DNA of 64,000 bases. Origin: an uncultured Clostridia bacterium. GTDB taxonomy: Bacteria > Bacillota > Clostridia > Oscillospirales > Acutalibacteraceae. A model generated the notes under the pieces. That model saw nothing but the letters and a program-made list of their open reading frames with translations, was not told the origin of the DNA and ran no database searches. Shown in pieces: positions 54,201 to 62,740 of this stretch (position 1 is the stretch's first letter; every line of letters starts with the position of its first letter). The DNA lies in contig CAMEBF010000001.1 in the NCBI GenBank assembly GCA_945912145.1, forward strand, positions 434,001 to 498,000. Reading direction: 5' to 3'. Both the position numbers and the translations under genes were made by a program.

Positions 54201-57200
54201 GTAAGAGTTTGCGTTTGTCTTTTTGACCTGCCAATCGGCCGTTACGTTGGTAAGCGTCGCATTCGCGGTGTGGTTGGCATCGTCGTAATAGGCCTGGAAA
54301 ACATAATCGGAGGAATTCGAGTCGTAGACATACGAAGACACGCCGTATTCATTGGTTGTCTGGCGGAACGGGAACTGAACGGTCCAATGATACTTATCGT
54401 ACTGGGTAGACGCTGCGCCGCTGATGGATGAGCCCAGATCATTTGCAGAGAACAAATCACCCACATAAACGCTGATATTCTGAAGCGGCTGAAGCGTGAC
54501 GCCGCTGACGGTCACCAGATCTGTTGAACCATACCAGGCGCCATCATCCGGTTTGGTTGTTGAGGTGTTGATATACGGCAGCGCGTCGGAATAAGCTTCA
54601 TGATAGGTCGGCAGACCGACCTCATTTCGCGTTGTGCTGAACAATCCATGAACAGATGCGCCTTCATTCTGAGTCTCGCCTGCTCCCTGTGTATTGGGTT
54701 TCCACCAGTTGTTCCAGAACGAGGAATACGCCGTTCCGTACGGATTGTTGATATCAACGGTCTGATCCGAAATCGGCTTACCGATAAAGCGAAGCGTGTA
54801 AAGCTTTGCATAGGCTTCCACGATCGCGTCACGGTTGTCGTCCGTAACACCGGTAAGCGCATTAATCTGATTCATCAGATCGGTATTGCCCGTAATCAGA
54901 TTTTTCATATCGTTGATCATACGCAGGGTCATACCGGCGCCGCCGGACGTTGTGTTGGTGGAATCAATGGAGTATTTCGTCTGTGCGGTCGTACCGGCTG
55001 TGTTGTAACCGTACTTGAAGAGTGTTGCGCCGAATGTCGCCAGCTTGTATGCAAGCGCTTCGACAGCATCCAGAATCGCATCGGCTGCTGCCTGATAAGC
55101 AGCCGAATTTGAAGAGGCGTCATTGTAAACCGCAATTCCCTCTTCGATGGCAGCAAGCAGATTGTTGTACGAAGCGGAGGTATAGTCATCCGGGAGAATC
55201 TCAATTGCCGATTTCAGCGCATCATACAAAGCCTGCTTGCCGGGATCCGTACCGCCGACCGGCGCATAGAGCGTAATCTTTTTGTTCGCTTCCGTTGCAC
55301 TGCCGCTCCATGTACTAAATACAGCTGGATTTTCTCCGCTAAAATGGTCAATATAAGTACTGCCATTTCTTATCGCAACCGTACCGTCAGAGTTTGTTGT
55401 AAGGGTAAGAGCCTGAGCGGTGGAAGAAACTCGAAGACTATTATTTGTTCCACTTGTAATATTCAAATACTGTCCGTCAGCATTCTGTACATAGTAGGTG
55501 TTAGCTGAAGCATCAACAACAGTAAATGTCAATTCCGAAGCAACGCCATCTGTAGGCGTAAGCGTTGTTCCAGAAACAGAAGCAGATTCACGCTCAAGAC
55601 CGGTATAACGCCCTGAATATACAATATCGGTCATGGCATACCCCTGATTGTAAAGGACATAGTTGCCGTTTTCGACTGTAGGTGTCTTAGCAGTCCAATG
55701 AGTGACATTTCCGTTATTCACCTGATAGAGGCTCAAAGCAGTACCGTCTTGCCAAATAGAAATCTGATTATTACCCGAACCGTAATAGTTCACTTTTGCG
55801 CCATTGGGTCCAGCGATGGTAATCGTGTTCGCCGAAGTATTCAAGGTAACAGTCAATCCCTGTGCAGTTGTGCTGACAGAAAGAGAACCGCTGCCGTTTG
55901 CTCCGGTACCGCTGAGATTGATATATTGCTTCACATTGGAAGAATCAATATAATAGATGTAATATGTACCGTCGGACTGTCTTTCAAAAGTCCATTTATC
56001 TGCGCTTGCTGATGGCAACGAAGAAGAAGAATAAGTGCCTCCATCAGCAGACAAACCACCCCTTGAATTGACAGAATGAGTCATAATGCCTTTTACTGCG
56101 CTGTTAGTGGCCGAACCGGTAATGATATACTCACCATCCGGCAGATAAGACAATGTTGTCTGGGTCAGAGGTGTATATAACTCATATGTTTTCGTCGAAT
56201 TTCCCGGCACCTCAAGCGCATCGACAGCTGCCATCAATTCATCACGCTTTGAAGAAGTTGCCGGAAGATCCGTCAGATTGCTCTGGTCAACCACTTCTTC
56301 AAATTCGTCCGTCAGTTCATCGTTGACCTCTGCCTGAGAAGTCAGGGAGACAGATTTTGCCGACAAAGCCGTATTCTGAGGTGTAACGGTAACATCAACA
56401 GTACCTGTTTCTTCCGTAGATTTCACAATGACAAGCGCTTTGCCGTTGAACATCTGAATCGTTGCTGTCGTATCCGATGTGAGCGCAGATTTCTGCTGGA
56501 ATTTCTGGGTTGTCGCGGCATTGCCGTTATCCACACCGACAATTTCACCGACGCCGGTCAGATCAATATTCAGCGTACCGTTATAATCATTCACAAAGTT
56601 GCCGTCGGCGTCTTTCGCCGTAATTTCAAGATAGCGATAGCTGTCTGCATCCGCCGTCATCGTCTTATCGCCGTTCCAGACCGATACAGCAATCTGCGAA
56701 GCGGAAGTATTTTTCTTAACACTCGTTGTACCGACGGTATTGGTGATTTCCGTTGTGCCGTCAGCCTGGAAAGCCTTTACATTCAGATTGCTTACGGAAT
56801 CATACTTGACCTGGAACTTGGCATACAGGTTTCTATCGTTCGTAGCGGTCAGGGAGGTGCCGGTTTTACACAAAGTTGAATTGTTGGATGCGTTATCGTA
56901 TGAGTAATAGCAATATTGATCAGAAATATCACTATAAGTCTGCCACTTTGTGCCAGTTGCCGTACCGATCAGTGTATCACCGCTGTAAAGCTTGACAACA
57001 GGCGCATTGCTGTAAACCACAACATTCACATAACCGTTGCTGTCGATACTCAGATTGGAGCTTTCCCATGTGCCGGGCACAAGATGCAGTGTAGTCTGCG
57101 CATCATCGAAATTCCAGATGCTGCGGTACAGATAATAAGAATCCTTTGCAAATCCCGCTGTATCAATAATGCCGAAGTAAGAGGAGTTCGGAGAGGGATT

Positions 57201-59114
57201 CGGGTTCGCAGCCTGCGTTCCGACATTTGTCCACCAGGGAGTCGGCTCACCGATATAATCGAAGCCCGTCCAGACAAACTGACCGGAATACCAGGTATTA
57301 TTCAGCACATACCAGAGAGACTCTGCCGCGCTGTTACCCCAGTTGACATAAGAAGCATCGTAGGCATTGATCTGGTGAGTATTCGTATTCGCATAATGCG
57401 TAGATGAATAGGATGCGTCCTGCGAAGGCGAAGACGGAGAATCGGAATATGAATTGCTATAAACGCCGCGACTGCCTACAGAAGAAACTGTTTCGGTTCC
57501 GATAAAAGGCTTGTCGAGACGTTTTGATGTTGTCGTCCATGCAGAGGGATAATAGTTGCCGCCGACAACATCAGTAATCCTATCGATCGCTGTAACGATA
57601 GAATCATTACCCTGTTTATTATCACCATGCGTTGTGGGACGGGAATCAAGCGCCTTAATCCAGTTCTGCATGTTCTGAGCCGTAGTCTGATAGGCAGAAG
57701 ACTGGCTGCTGGAAGGATTCAATTCGTTACCAAGCGACCAGATGACAATAGAGGGGTTATTTCTGTCTCTCTTTACGGTCTGCGTCACAACGAATTGAGC
57801 CCATGTCTCAGAGTCGGAAAGCTTACCTTCAAGATTGTTTGAACTGCCGACAGCTACATTAAAATATTCACTGAAGTCATGAACATTATTTTCACCTTTT
57901 GTTTCAAACCATCCGTCAAACAATTCTTCCATCACGAGCATTCCCAGTTCATTACAAACTTTGAGAAGCGTGCTTGAGCAGACGTTATGACTGGTACGGA
58001 TCGCGTTACAGCCCATTTCTTTCAGAATGGAAACCTGACGATAAATCGCATCATACTCCTGATTGGCGCCAAGCGCACCCTGATCATGATGCATAGAAAC
58101 ACCGTTCAGCTTCATTTTCTGACCGTTCAGCGAAAAACCATTCGTCGCATCCCAGTTAATATAACGGTAACCGAATTCGGTATCATACTGATCGAGAACC
58201 GTCGTGCCCTCTTTCAGAACAACACGCAGCGTATAGAGCGTAGGACTATTAACACTCCATAAGGTAGGATTCGTAACCGAGATAGATAATGTTGACGCTG
58301 CAGACGAATTTGCACCTATCGATAAAGAGCCGGAGCTCGAACCGACAGAGGTTCCGCTGCTGTTTAAAACAGAGACCTCAACCGTGATAGATTTTGTTGT
58401 AGCGTTATTATTCTGAACCGTTACGACAGCGCTCGTCGTGCCGTTCGAACCGTTCGAGGTAGCAAGATTCGGTGTCGTAACCTGTGTACCGTAAAGGGAA
58501 ACATGAACTTTATCAACAATCGTCATCGAGACATCGCTGATAAGTCCGCTGCCCGAATACCAACGGCTCGAGGGAATGTCATTGACCACTTTTACGGCGA
58601 TCGTATTGGCCGTGGTACCATCGCAAATCAGTTCGGAAGAAATATCAACAGAAAACGAATTATAGCCGTAGTGATTCTCTGCAACCAGTTTTCCGTTAAC
58701 ATATACATAAGTATTGTTATAGGACTGATCAAAATTAATCAGCACCGACTTGCCGGAATATTCCGACGACATTGCAAACTTTTTGCGATACCAGCCGGTT
58801 CCGCCGGGCAAAAAGCCGCTTTCCGTCTCAGTACCGGAAACAGTAAACGCCTGAATGATACTGAAATCATACGGCAGATCGACCGTTGTCCAGGAGCTGT
58901 CGTCAAATGACGAACGATGCGCACCGGCCACGTCGCCGAGATGGAATTTCCAGTTCTTGTTGAAATTCAGTTCCAGTCTGGGACTGTTATCCACTGTGCT
59001 TGTCCCTGCCGCCGATACCGGCAACATGGTTATGGGAACTGATGTGAAAACCATCAGCAGGCACAGAAAAACTGAAATCACTCTGTTGCGGATTGTTGCT
59101 TTTCTCGTTTTCAT
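51285..59114 (-). CDS. Giant secreted multidomain GH2 glycosidase with fibro-slime domain
   Basis: 2609 residues. Sec signal peptide 1-36 (cleavage near VSAAG), GH2 sugar-binding domain (about 45-200), Ig-like domain (about 205-320) and catalytic barrel (about 325-690). The acid/base is Glu464 in WSLGNEL and the likely nucleophile Glu541 in FIGTETV. A DUF4982-like module follows (about 690-760). Then come an Ig-type stretch, two ricin-like/CBM-like repeats (about 975-1290), a FIVAR-like helical region (about 1293-1361), and a fibro-slime/PA14 domain (about 1540-1820, with FDFSGDDDVLVYIDNVLVLD). Last are a beta-rich module (about 1960-2225), a bacterial Ig-like domain and a C-terminal amphipathic helix (FLEKLIGFFERLVDFF). 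No LPxTG, S-layer or cohesin/dockerin repeat is seen. AGGTGG lies 8 nt before ATG. Beta-galactosidase or a related exo-activity on host glycans is likely. Confidence 0.88.
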   Translation of the reverse strand: MKTRKATIRNRVISVFLCLLMVFTSVPITMLPVSAAGTSTVDNSPRLELNFNKNWKFHLGDVAGAHRSSFDDSSWTTVDLPYDFSIIQAFTVSGTETESGFLPGGTGWYRKKFAMSSEYSGKSVLINFDQSYNNTYVYVNGKLVAENHYGYNSFSVDISSELICDGTTANTIAVKVVNDIPSSRWYSGSGLISDVSMTIVDKVHVSLYGTQVTTPNLATSNGSNGTTSAVVTVQNNNATTKSITVEVSVLNSSGTSVGSSSGSLSIGANSSAASTLSISVTNPTLWSVNSPTLYTLRVVLKEGTTVLDQYDTEFGYRYINWDATNGFSLNGQKMKLNGVSMHHDQGALGANQEYDAIYRQVSILKEMGCNAIRTSHNVCSSTLLKVCNELGMLVMEELFDGWFETKGENNVHDFSEYFNVAVGSSNNLEGKLSDSETWAQFVVTQTVKRDRNNPSIVIWSLGNELNPSSSQSSAYQTTAQNMQNWIKALDSRPTTHGDNKQGNDSIVTAIDRITDVVGGNYYPSAWTTTSKRLDKPFIGTETVSSVGSRGVYSNSYSDSPSSPSQDASYSSTHYANTNTHQINAYDASYVNWGNSAAESLWYVLNNTWYSGQFVWTGFDYIGEPTPWWTNVGTQAANPNPSPNSSYFGIIDTAGFAKDSYYLYRSIWNFDDAQTTLHLVPGTWESSNLSIDSNGYVNVVVYSNAPVVKLYSGDTLIGTATGTKWQTYSDISDQYCYYSYDNASNNSTLCKTGTSLTATNDRNLYAKFQVKYDSVSNLNVKAFQADGTTEITNTVGTTSVKKNTSASQIAVSVWNGDKTMTADADSYRYLEITAKDADGNFVNDYNGTLNIDLTGVGEIVGVDNGNAATTQKFQQKSALTSDTTATIQMFNGKALVIVKSTEETGTVDVTVTPQNTALSAKSVSLTSQAEVNDELTDEFEEVVDQSNLTDLPATSSKRDELMAAVDALEVPGNSTKTYELYTPLTQTTLSYLPDGEYIITGSATNSAVKGIMTHSVNSRGGLSADGGTYSSSSLPSASADKWTFERQSDGTYYIYYIDSSNVKQYINLSGTGANGSGSLSVSTTAQGLTVTLNTSANTITIAGPNGAKVNYYGSGNNQISIWQDGTALSLYQVNNGNVTHWTAKTPTVENGNYVLYNQGYAMTDIVYSGRYTGLERESASVSGTTLTPTDGVASELTFTVVDASANTYYVQNADGQYLNITSGTNNSLRVSSTAQALTLTTNSDGTVAIRNGSTYIDHFSGENPAVFSTWSGSATEANKKITLYAPVGGTDPGKQALYDALKSAIEILPDDYTSASYNNLLAAIEEGIAVYNDASSNSAAYQAAADAILDAVEALAYKLATFGATLFKYGYNTAGTTAQTKYSIDSTNTTSGGAGMTLRMINDMKNLITGNTDLMNQINALTGVTDDNRDAIVEAYAKLYTLRFIGKPISDQTVDINNPYGTAYSSFWNNWWKPNTQGAGETQNEGASVHGLFSTTRNEVGLPTYHEAYSDALPYINTSTTKPDDGAWYGSTDLVTVSGVTLQPLQNISVYVGDLFSANDLGSSISGAASTQYDKYHWTVQFPFRQTTNEYGVSSYVYDSNSSDYVFQAYYDDANHTANATLTNVTADWQVKKTNANSYGKGFFPFNYQLNADGTSSVDLASTAETANAENGIYHFGMSFTTEFYIPESGHYGDGNDIVFDFSGDDDVLVYIDNVLVLDNGGIHGARSASINFSQQSVTYQYVADTAHNSVVNSTEGITFSYDTMNTDDNLTLINSTAFGAQNRAALEKLHAVATDGKTHTFSFYYLERGSNESNCYISFNIQKISDYVSFEEQTLVADYGLPLTYNVKSNNTEKDTKPADLTYNYIGMTSALGSTENQVQFKKPTSLTEFPESGTLTYAGQYGDFTINRDGTVTYQPKTMSFTNEDSFYLCAEVTGDTTYEEGTVYYVYEKVTVIPATTVYFEDDFNGGVTYTDGSIPTGETNSANYGIWQEDLDDGLSAKPDSYQAADLVGDVSANVYGHDDTYASMAQYSNSSAHYVTVSAKNNPNSKFSGGAGSAWPKAEFTFAGTGFDLISVTSKDTGTLNVVVKDADGNQVRNHTVNTYYGYSYGQLYADASGNPTLTVTETPLYFNADKTDYTRTPTYYDANMNVVTENSGNLEEAFAFGWIVDKSLTDNNALYQIPVIKVEGLAYGTYTVTITPMYSSKMDISKTGEYDLYIDAIRIYDPAGVAGSSLPSTISSDYTTDKESNPDYLELRNMLIGADEFTNTGISAQIVEGVVFIDGIPRTENISDYLAAGPNNELYLTKDQAVAFEIWANQIPHDVQIGAKAVGNAQATMTIANLSDQAILNSLDLQIASSSDMYYSIIDSLNLTWTRVTNEDGTVYTDENGNTYFTTGTIVIRNNSTTDTILSVTNIKWTFPTAGYGYYKQQAQTTQSDGPVAEEASPFMLMSTRSTFSLARAAVLTSEADLAIEPDDVTVASDTVTAGDEIVVKVSTSTDVDSLIIRDANGKVITPEAIESYVETIDDAEVKQWTVTLSETESGTYTYSITGAYENGYTAGDEPVVITVTVEAPPEEPELTFLEKLIGFFERLVDFFKKLVTLVSGGTV

Positions 59115-59180
59115 GTGTAACCCACCTCATACAAAAGAGAGTTCGATTCGGAAAAATCAGAATATTTTCCAATCATATTT

Positions 59181-59210
59181 ATTATACATATTAAAATATG
59201 AAAAAGTCAA
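59181..59210 (-). promoter_or_regulatory. Promoter of the giant glycosidase
   Basis: TTGACT (59205-59210), 18-bp spacer, TATAAT (59181-59186) on the minus strand. The spacer contains CATATT-AA-AATATG, an inverted repeat that could be an operator. The leader is about 60 nt. Confidence 0.75.
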
Positions 59211-59464
59211 GCACTTTTGGCAATTCTTTTTCGTCGAATTTTACGAAATATGATGACTGCCATTTGTAACATTTTTATAAACATTAGTTAAATAATTTGA
59301 CAATTATTGCAATTATTTCATTTAAGAATAATATTTCCAATCATTTTTCGACAAAATAAAGTCAAACACTTGACTATAAAGACAATTATTTCCAAACTGA
59401 ATTTTCCGGGGTATTTCTATACAGTCATATCAAAAAAAATATAAAAACAAATAGAAAAAACGGA

Positions 59465-59493
59465 TTGCAATTCTTATAAATGTTGTATATAAT
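59465..59493 (+). promoter_or_regulatory. Promoter of pgcA
   Basis: TTGCAA (59465-59470), 17-bp spacer, TATAAT (59488-59493). AAAGGGATGAG precedes the ATG at 59527. Confidence 0.8.
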
Positions 59494-59526
59494 AAGAATA
59501 TATTTTTTGATTAAAGGGATGAGTTT

Positions 59527-61251
59527 ATGCCGAATTACACTTTCTTATATGAGTACTGGCTCAAGAACGCCGTGAAAGACCCCGATCTGACGGCGGAATT
59601 GCAGTCGATCAAAGGTCAGGAAGAGGAAATCCTCGACCGCTTTTACAAATCGCTGGAGTTCGGAACCGGCGGTCTGCGCGGTGTTATCGGCGCCGGCACG
59701 AACCGCATGAATGTCTACACCGTCGCGCAGGCAACACAGGGACTGGCAAACTATCTGAACGACAAATGCGAGGAACCGTCCGTTGCCATCGCCTATGATT
59801 CCCGCATCAAGTCGAAGCTCTTCGCCGAAACGGCAGCCGGCGTGCTCGCCGCAAACGGCATTCGCGTTTATATCTATCCGGAGCTGATGCCGACTCCGAT
59901 GCTCTCTTACGCTGTTCGCCGTCTTCACTGCGATTCCGGCATCGTCATCACCGCGAGCCACAATCCCTCAAAATACAACGGCTACAAATGTTATGACGCA
60001 AAAGGCTATCAGATGACTGACGAGGAAGCAAAGCGCACCTATGACTATATCAGCAAGGTCGATATGTTCAGCGATGTCAAGTGCATGGATTTTGAGGATG
60101 CGCTTGCCGAGGATATGGTGGACTTTATCGAGGACTGGCTCATCGACGATTTCTATGAGGACGTCCTTTCCCGTCAGATCGAAAAAGGCGTCTGCAAAAA
60201 AGCGGGACTGAAAGTCATCTATTCTCCGTTGAACGGTACGGGCAACAAGCCGGTCAAAACCATTCTGAAAAAAATCGGCGTGAAAGACCTGAAAATCGTT
60301 CTGTCACAGGAAAAGCCCGACGGTACCTTCCCGACCTGTCCGTTCCCGAATCCCGAGATCAAGCAGGTTTTTGAAGAGGGCATGAAGATCGCCAAGACCT
60401 TCCCGGCGGACATTCTTCTTGCAACTGATCCCGACTGTGACCGCGTCGGCATTGCGGTGCGTCACGGCGGCGAATATAAGTTGATGACGGGCAACGAAGT
60501 CGGCTGTATGCTGACGGATTATATTCTTTCGCGCAAAAAAGCGCGTGGCGAACTGCCCGAGAATCCCGTCGTCGTCAAGACGATCGTCACCTCCGAGCTG
60601 ATCCGCGCGATTGCCAATGATTACAACGGCGACGTTTACGATCTGCTGACCGGATTCAAATACATCGGAGAGCTGATCGAACAGCTCAAGGAAAAAGGCG
60701 AAGAAGACCGCTTTGAGATCGGTCTCGAGGAGAGCTATGGCTATCTGACCGGCACGCACGTCCGTGAGAAAGACGCCGTTAACGCCTCGATGATGATCAT
60801 CGAAATGGCCGCCTACTACAAAACGCAGGGCAAAACGCTTGTGGACGTGATGAACGCGCTGTACGAAAAATACGGTATGTATCTCAACACGCTGCTGAAT
60901 TTCGGCTTTGAGGGCGCGGACGGCATGAAAAAAATGTCTGACATGATGACGACGCTTCGTCAGAAACCGCCGAAGAGCATCGGCGGTATGGAGGTTGTCA
61001 GAATCGCCGATTATTGGGAAAGCAAAGCGACAGATCTGAAAACCGGCAAAAGCGAAGAGATCACGCTGCCGAAATCAAATGTTCTTTCCTATTCCCTGCC
61101 TGACGACAACAAGGTCATCATCCGTCCCTCGGGAACGGAGCCGAAGATCAAGATCTATATCACGGCGCACGCTGCAACACGCGACGAAGCTGATAAGCTC
61201 ACCGATGTCCTTGCGGACAGCATTGAAACCATTACGGGCATCAAGAATTGA
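59527..61251 (+). CDS. pgcA: Phospho-sugar mutase (phosphoglucomutase/phosphomannomutase)
   Basis: 574 residues, the long PgcA form. It interconverts glucose-1- and glucose-6-phosphate (or mannose equivalents). The phosphoserine loop is VITASHNPSKYNGYKCY (about 138-154), the metal loop LLATDPDCDRVGIAVR (about 298-313), the sugar loop GLEESYGYLTG, and the phosphate site IIRPSGTEPKIKIY near the C-terminus. It heads a three-gene unit with a 33-residue membrane peptide and a U32 peptidase. Confidence 0.94.
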   Translation: MPNYTFLYEYWLKNAVKDPDLTAELQSIKGQEEEILDRFYKSLEFGTGGLRGVIGAGTNRMNVYTVAQATQGLANYLNDKCEEPSVAIAYDSRIKSKLFAETAAGVLAANGIRVYIYPELMPTPMLSYAVRRLHCDSGIVITASHNPSKYNGYKCYDAKGYQMTDEEAKRTYDYISKVDMFSDVKCMDFEDALAEDMVDFIEDWLIDDFYEDVLSRQIEKGVCKKAGLKVIYSPLNGTGNKPVKTILKKIGVKDLKIVLSQEKPDGTFPTCPFPNPEIKQVFEEGMKIAKTFPADILLATDPDCDRVGIAVRHGGEYKLMTGNEVGCMLTDYILSRKKARGELPENPVVVKTIVTSELIRAIANDYNGDVYDLLTGFKYIGELIEQLKEKGEEDRFEIGLEESYGYLTGTHVREKDAVNASMMIIEMAAYYKTQGKTLVDVMNALYEKYGMYLNTLLNFGFEGADGMKKMSDMMTTLRQKPPKSIGGMEVVRIADYWESKATDLKTGKSEEITLPKSNVLSYSLPDDNKVIIRPSGTEPKIKIYITAHAATRDEADKLTDVLADSIETITGIKN

Positions 61252-61260
61252 GAGGTTATT

Positions 61261-61362
61261 ATGAATAAAAAATTTGTTAAAGTCGTCGCGATACTGCTTG
61301 CCATTCTGATGGTACTCAGCGTTGTTACCATCATGATCTATTCGTTCGCAGCCGGCATATGA
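61261..61362 (+). CDS. 33-residue single-span membrane peptide
   Basis: Sequence starts MNKKFVKVVAILLAILMVLS and ends in FAAGI. GAGAGG lies 5 nt upstream, it begins 9 bp after the pgcA stop, and its stop overlaps the next start (ATGA). The basic N-terminus followed by about 25 hydrophobic residues predicts one membrane span with the N-terminus inside. The tight coupling at both ends argues that it is translated. It resembles the very short DUF4044-like membrane proteins only in general form. Function unknown. Confidence 0.72.
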   Translation: MNKKFVKVVAILLAILMVLSVVTIMIYSFAAGI

Positions 61363-62567
61363 GCGAAGCGGTTTTTCACGGCTGTGAGCTTCTGTGTCCT
61401 GCCGGCAGTTTTGAAAGTCTCCGGACGGCTCTGCACTTTGGCGCGGACGCGGTCTATATCGGCGGTCCATTTATGCAGCTCCGTGCAGAAAACGCCGGTT
61501 TTTCAGCGGACGATCTGCGCAAAGCGGTTCGGCTCGTTCACGAAAAGGGCAAAAAGATTTATATCACCGTCAACTGCTTTGCCAGAAACGACGAGATCGA
61601 ACGGCTGGGTGATTACGCTAAGTTTCTCTATGAAGCCGGCGCAGACGGCGCGATCGTCTCGGATCTGGGTGCGATCGTCACCATGAAGCAAGCCGCTCCC
61701 GATCTGCCGATCCACATCAGCACGCAGGCCAATATTCAGAATTATAAAACCGCGGAAACTTACTATAATATGGGCGCGAGCCGTGTTGTACTCGGACGCG
61801 AAATGACGCTTGACGAGATTGCCGATCTTCGTCAGAAAACGCCGAAATCGATTGAAATTGAGACTTTTGTTCACGGCGCGATGTGCATGGCGTATTCAGG
61901 GCGCTGTCTGATCAGCTCCTATCTTACAGGCAAAAGCGGCAACCGCGGCGACTGTACACAGCCCTGCCGATGGATGTACCGTCTCGTCGAAGAAAAGCGT
62001 CCCGATCAGCATTTTACGCTTATTGAGGAGAACGGAACGTCGGCGATTCTCAGCTCACATGATTTGTGCTGTATTGATTTTCTTGACGAAATCGCAAAAG
62101 CCGGCGTGAAGTCTTTCAAAATTGAGGGTCGCATGAAATCACCGTATTATGTGGCGACGGTTGTCAACGCCTACCGTCAGCGAATGGACGGCTCGGCAAG
62201 CCTCGATACGCTGAAAAATGAGCTGGAATGCGCCAGTCACCGACCGTATTCATCGGGATTCTATTACGGCACGCTGCGCTATGATCCCAATAACGACGGG
62301 CTCTACCGCCAGAGCTGCCAGTTCATCGGCATCGTGAAGGAAGAAGATACCGACGGACGCTGGTTCGTGGAAATGCGGAACCGCTTCTCCGTCGGCGATA
62401 CGCTGGAGATTCTCTCCCCTTACTCTTCGGGCAAATCCTTTACCGTCGAAAGCATCATCGATAAGGACGGCAATGAACGCGAAACCGCGCACCTGCCGCA
62501 GGAGATTCTCAGCGTCGCCTGTCCCGAAACACTCTATGTAGGCGATATTCTTCGCAAGAGATTATAA
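61359..62567 (+). CDS. Peptidase U32 family protein
   Basis: 402 residues. The U32 signature is complete in ETFVHGAMCMAYSGRCLIS (about 167-185). Further cysteines in GDCTQPCRWMY and the later LSSHDLCCIDF fit an iron-sulfur site. Characterised members hydroxylate RNA (for example TrhP on tRNA U34, RlhA on 23S rRNA); a true protease role is doubtful. The start overlaps the membrane-peptide stop (ATGA). Confidence 0.92.
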   Translation: MSEAVFHGCELLCPAGSFESLRTALHFGADAVYIGGPFMQLRAENAGFSADDLRKAVRLVHEKGKKIYITVNCFARNDEIERLGDYAKFLYEAGADGAIVSDLGAIVTMKQAAPDLPIHISTQANIQNYKTAETYYNMGASRVVLGREMTLDEIADLRQKTPKSIEIETFVHGAMCMAYSGRCLISSYLTGKSGNRGDCTQPCRWMYRLVEEKRPDQHFTLIEENGTSAILSSHDLCCIDFLDEIAKAGVKSFKIEGRMKSPYYVATVVNAYRQRMDGSASLDTLKNELECASHRPYSSGFYYGTLRYDPNNDGLYRQSCQFIGIVKEEDTDGRWFVEMRNRFSVGDTLEILSPYSSGKSFTVESIIDKDGNERETAHLPQEILSVACPETLYVGDILRKRL

Positions 62568-62580
62568 ACTACATAATATT

Positions 62581-62622
62581 AAGACTGCATCAGACTGGAA
62601 AAAGTTCTGACGCAGTCTTTCT
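62581..62622 (+). terminator. Terminator of the pgcA-U32 unit
   Basis: AAGACTGCATCAGA pairs with TCTGACGCAGTCTT (one mismatch) around CTGGAAAAAGT, then TTCTT. Confidence 0.85.
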
Positions 62623-62712
62623 TATATGTTAAAAACCTGGATATTGAGCCCTGTTAAACTCGCAAGATCTCATGAGATACCGGATTATGATATATTTTCG
62701 TATCAAAAAAAA

Positions 62713-62740
62713 CTCCGATTGGCATCGGAGCATTTTTTTT
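62713..62740. terminator. Bidirectional terminator
   Basis: CTCCGAT pairs with ATCGGAG around TGGC, with eight A residues on the left and eight T on the right, so it works on both strands. It ends the minus-strand secreted gene. Confidence 0.88.

Larger units (their letters stand above)
59115..59526. other. 412-bp AT-rich divergent control region
   Basis: Non-coding gap between the giant glycosidase and pgcA. It holds a promoter on each strand (59181-59210 minus, 59465-59493 plus). It also has two near-identical copies of ATATTTTCCAATCAT (59163-59176 and 59331-59343) with a weaker third (59388-59396), and the inverted repeat CATATT-AA-AATATG (59187-59200) inside the glycosidase promoter spacer. 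No ORF on either strand is convincing. Its AT content is far above that of the flanking genes. Confidence 0.6.

Noticed and set aside
51285-59114. CRISPR or tandem DNA repeats in the giant gene
   Set aside because: The similarity is between protein domains; there are no evenly spaced identical DNA repeats.
62656-62680. ATCTCATGAGAT palindrome
   Set aside because: Twelve-base palindrome in a gap with no promoter overlapping it; plausible by chance.
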